Shown here piece by piece: positions 60,431 to 64,000 of a stretch of 64,000 bases of DNA. Source of the stretch: Nectonema munidae. Taxonomy: Eukaryota > Nematomorpha > Nectonematoida > Nectonematidae. The stretch lies in the NCBI GenBank assembly GCA_030549495.1, contig JAUIRK010001040.1:682001-746000 (forward strand), written 5' to 3'. Each line of letters opens with the position of its first letter. Position 1 is the first letter of the stretch. The position numbers were made by a program, and so were the translations under genes. The notes beneath the pieces were generated by a model that did not search any database, was not told the origin of the DNA, and was given only the letters and a program-made list of their open reading frames with translations.

Positions 60431-61064
60431 ATATAACTTTTACATGTATTTCTTAACTTATTTATCACTACGATGGTTCATCTCCAACCTGTATACTGCG
60501 ATGGTTCATCTCCAACCTGTCAGTTCATATTTTGCTAGATGTAAGATTTGATATACCTCATTCGGGGAGACGATGTTAAATAAGTTATACCTATATTTTT
60601 GCAATTTTTTCACTATATTAAATAATATATCTGTCAAAATAAAAGAATCGAAAAATATTCTCAAAAAAATCAAAAAATATGATACTTTCTGTCCATATTT
60701 TGCTAGATGTAAGATTTGATATACCTCATATGATGTTACAAAAGTTATTACCTTATTTTTGAAATTTGCACGATATAAATTAATATATTTGTCAAATAAT
60801 AATCAATATAAAATCTGTAATCAAAGAATCGAAAAATATCCTTTAAAAAATCAAAAAATATTTATTCTTTTCAAATATATCTTTGGCTCCCGTTACTTTT
60901 AGAAAAAGAATAAATATTTTTAGTTTTTTTAAAGAATATTTTTTGAATTTTTAGAAAAGAAAGATAAATTTAGTCCTCTAATCATTTTTATCAAATCATG
61001 TATATAGGAAATTAAAAGTAACGGGAACCAACGATATATTTGGAAAGACTATCTTTCTTTTTGA

Positions 61065-61515
61065 CATAGGCAGATCGAGTTGCCCACGGAGTACTTTGGG
61101 CTGTACCCACCCCATTATTGTTTTTGATCATAGCATTTTAATTGAAGCGTAGTTTTATAGCCGAATGCCCTTTCTGACGCTAAACATTTTGTTTTAGGGG
61201 TTGGAAACCTTTAGCGATTGCTTATTCAAAAGCTATACCCACAAGCCAGCGGTAGTTTGAAATCAGAATTGCTCTCTCCTAGAACATCTGCCAGTCAAGG
61301 CTAATGAGCATGCTCTACTCGAAGCTGTAAGTTAAAGCGCCTACTAATTCGCTTTTCACCTCTAAATCATTTTGGTTGAAACAACTCCGACGCGGGAAGG
61401 CAGATCTAGAGATTCACTGCAAGAGGCTTTACAATATGCACGCCTTATGAGACATTTCGTGGGGGACAAGAGCTCTTATCCTTGTTCCCTGCCTCGGCAT
61501 TTCAGCATCTGGAGT
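61065..61515. repeat. GC-richer unclassified repeat-like block
   Basis: This block stands out from the AT-rich flanks. It contains gccgaatgccctttctgacg, a motif I recall from dispersed repeats in several invertebrates. No open frame or domain was recognised. It directly follows the truncated foldback copy. Confidence 0.4.
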
Positions 61516-61942
61516 TGATTTTTTATCTATTTATAAGTTATTAATTTGTATTTAATTAATAAAATGCAATTAGTTTGCTTAAATTTTTCCAAAAGTAAAC
61601 TTCAATATTTATCAAAAAATTAGCCAAATATTCTGGTGCCGTAGATTTATCCATCAAAATATTCATTTTTCTTCTTTAATTTTATGAGGGTGAGTCTTTT
61701 TATCCAAACGGATTTGCAAATAACTTGTATTTGTGTTATCTAGAATAATTTTTGTAAAATTACATTTTACAATATAAAAAAGAGTAATATTCATCCATAG
61801 AAGTTTCATTTTTTGGTTGAATTGTTTTTTGTATTCACTTAAATCAAATGGTAACGTCTCAATTTTCTAAGAAAATTATACAATAAAAGGTTTCAGAAAT
61901 AAACTAACCCTAACCCCTCTAGTTTATATTATGTCACACAAC

Positions 61943-62096
61943 CAGGGGCGTAGCCAGAGTGGGGCAGTGCCCCCCTCCAAATACCTTTTCTGCCCCCCCC
62001 CCCCCCCCCCCAATACTAATTATTTTATTTCCAATATGCTTGCCCCCCTAAATTCCTTGCATGCCCCCCAACTTCCATTTTTTGGCTACGCCACTG
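61943..62096. mobile_element. hAT MITE with perfect 8-bp target duplication
   Basis: The 154-bp element has ends caggggcgtagcca and tggctacgccactg. Both flanks are cacacaac exactly (61935-61942 and 62097-62104). It contains a 19-C run. The host sequence into which it inserted is itself a repeat with an uninterrupted copy at 56113-56260. Confidence 0.9.
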
Positions 62097-63128
62097 CACA
62101 CAACCAGAAATATTAGAAATGTATTTTAACCAACTGTCTACTATATATGCAGACACTATTCAAATGCCACTAAAAACTAAATATTTTCAATTTTTCCGAT
62201 TATATTTAACTGTTTCAGCTTTTAATAAGAAACCAAAATCAATTTTAAAAATAAAAAATATGTTGTTACCTATGTAAACTACCTAAATTATTGCAGAAAT
62301 TTCAAGATTAGTGTTCTACTTTTGAAATTAAAAAGGTGTAAAGCACCCAGATAATCAGAATTCCCTATTGTTTGTTGGTAAGTTTGTATATAATTTTAAA
62401 TATATTGTATCTAAAAAATTATATTTAAACACCGAAAAATATTAGAATTTAACATGATTTCTACACAAATACTTATTGTACTTCGAGTTTAAATTACATC
62501 TAGAAGAAAACTTCATCACGCCTTGAAGTATTGTAACAGTAAATCAAATCATGCTAGTTCTTAAAGATGCATTCAACCAATCAATATGACTAATGGAGTA
62601 ACAAATATTCTTCTTACTCTTTAATCTTACTCTCACTCTTTGAAAATACTCTTACTAACCCAGGCCTGTTTATGAACGACAAAAAATATATTTGGAATAA
62701 ATTTATTTGAGATAATTCGTTTTTCATCAGGTTCATTGTCGCTGTATCTTTAATGATGTTTCCTTGAAGGATCCATAGAGTTGCAGAAGATCAAGTCTAA
62801 AAAAAGAAAAATATTTATTTTCACTTTTGCAAATAAAAAATGAACGTTTATTATACGAAATTCTAAAAAGATCGGTCTGTTTACTCGACCAAGCAGTTCA
62901 AGACTCAGTCATCTATCCAAAAAAACAATATTATTTAAAGGGTGTTGTTGATGTGTTCACTTCAATTACAAACTCTCTTTTCTCGTGTTCATTTAACGAA
63001 TTGTTTATTTATCTGAAGAAGACCAGAATGTTCGAATAAAAGTTTTACTTATTTTCCTATTACGAAGCAAGTTATGTTTTTTCTGCACCCATTTTCACTG
63101 TTTGTCAATATAGTGTACAACTTTTTCT

Positions 63129-63252
63129 TTAACCCGTTATCGACCAGAATAATCAGACGATATCTAATGTAAAGCAGAAGATTTGTATTAAAAAGCATTA
63201 ATAAACGCAGAAGATTTAAATTTTGTTTCGACTGTGGTCGAAAATGGGTTAA
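63129..63252. mobile_element. TTAA-flanked piggyBac-type MITE, copy 4 (diverged)
   Basis: TTAACCCGTTATCGACCAGA and the inverse TGGTCGAAAATGGGTTAA, with cagacgat and cagaagat motifs inside. It is followed at 63255-63400 by scraps of the second subfamily (tataaaattccattgaaaaa). Confidence 0.75.
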
Positions 63253-63934
63253 GCGCGTCCCTTTAAACATATAAAATTCCATTGAAAAAGAAAACAGACG
63301 ATTTTTTTAAACTACTCAGCTCCTGAAAGTGTAAAAAGTGTGTCCTTTTTTATTTAACCTTTTCAGGGACGCTGGAATCCCAGAAAATAAAAAGCGGCTA
63401 CTTTAAATTATATGATAATTGATTAAAATAGAAGAGGAGATCACTAATATTTTCTTCCTTTTTTAATTGTAAAAAGTGTTGTTTCAAGTTTGTTCTTTTT
63501 TTATGCAATATTTATTTTATTATTCAGATAGTTAAAAAGTGTTATAAAAAAATTAGATAATAATTATTTTTTATTCCGAAGCATAAAAATAAAAAGATTT
63601 ACTTAAAGTGAAAATAGAATATTAGCCATTAGTGTATTGCACCTTATTACATTAATTGTCGTAGACGCGTGAATAAATCTTTTTTCCCTAAATATGAATT
63701 AATATGCAAAATTTTGAAGAAAAAATAGCATATCTCATTTTTTAACCAGTTGCCGAATTAAATGCAGATGAACATGATGCCGGCAGACAAAATGTCGCCA
63801 TCTGTTTGAAGAGAACATGTAACAACGGCAGAAATTTTACTGAATCTTAAGATGTCTCAAATGTACTACGTACGTAAAAAAAAGTATAATCAACTAAAAA
63901 GTCTTGTGTAGCTCTGGCTCGTATTTTATTTTAG

Positions 63935-63998
63935 ATTTTGAAAGAATCGCACCTGAGACTATCAGGCTGGCGAGAGTGGCTTGCAAAAGAAGGCACAG
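63935..63998 (+). CDS. Possible internal exon of the next gene, cut by the window end
   Basis: A GC-richer 64-bp stretch is bounded by a good acceptor (ttttattttag) and by CACAG followed by gt at the last two bases. Two frames are open: FERIAPETIRLARVACKRRH or ILKESHLRLSGWREWLAKEG. Neither was recognised. Confidence 0.3.
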   Translation, partial: MLKESHLRLSGWREWLAKEGT

Positions 63999-64000
63999 GT

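Larger units (their letters stand above)
59470..61050. repeat. Second foldback-family copy with expanded minisatellite
   Basis: It shares the 28-bp unit, the gatatacctcattcgggg module, the AT-rich modules and the inner block (ggctcccgttacttttag) with 14031-15578. The right arm is reduced to a short inverted piece near 61010-61050 (aaaagtaacgggaaccaacg). A LINE fragment interrupts the array at 59873-60430. Confidence 0.82.
61516..63934. other. Right-hand region, no certain gene
   Basis: It contains the hAT MITE, the dispersed repeat copy at 62098-62260 and a TTAA MITE. The frame at 62827-63039 (MQIKNERLLYEILKRSVCLL and onward) is unrecognised. Confidence 0.5.

Overview
The window is AT-rich eukaryotic DNA from an invertebrate animal. 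Its long introns packed with transposon remains, its repeat families and its gene content suggest a crustacean, possibly a caligid copepod (sea louse). That placement is inference; the sequence alone does not prove it. No retrovirus, LTR element or Polinton coding sequence was recognised.

The main content is one host gene on the minus strand, from the ATG at 48610 to the stop at 7593. I reconstructed 19 coding exons totalling 3519 nt (1172 codons plus stop) by translating exon by exon, matching conserved blocks and requiring splice phase to agree at every junction. The product is the arthropod orthologue of RBM26/RBM27 (Drosophila swm). It has an N-terminal PWI-like helical domain, a CCCH zinc finger, an RRM, a coiled coil, a second RRM split over three exons, and an acidic C-terminus ending in SRSWRP. 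In other animals this family works in nuclear turnover and retention of polyadenylated RNA (PAXT / nuclear exosome connection).

The introns hold most of the rest. Intron 16 (8.4 kb) contains a Buster-type hAT transposon (11940-18614) interrupted by a 1.55 kb foldback palindrome (14031-15578). It also contains plus-strand fragments that weakly resemble a nuclear-receptor ligand-binding domain (10299-11076). Intron 3 carries a piggyBac remnant and a KIAA1586/ZNF862-like hAT remnant. Intron 8 holds an inverted copy of the end of exon 11. Small elements are dispersed throughout: TTAA-flanked palindromic MITEs (six copies), a tRNA-derived SINE family (five copies), and hAT MITEs with 8-bp target duplications.

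Upstream of the gene (48611-64000) are a Tigger (pogo) element whose end lies 290 bp from the ATG, tandem repeats, a possible four-knuckle CCHC protein gene (58409-58828, minus), and a second foldback relative with a roughly 14-unit 28-bp minisatellite and an embedded LINE 3' fragment (59470-61050). A possible plus-strand exon of the next gene lies at the very end.

The region downstream of the gene (1-7550) has a CR1/Jockey-like LINE tail, a SINE, and a ZBED-type hAT remnant, and is otherwise unannotatable AT-rich DNA.
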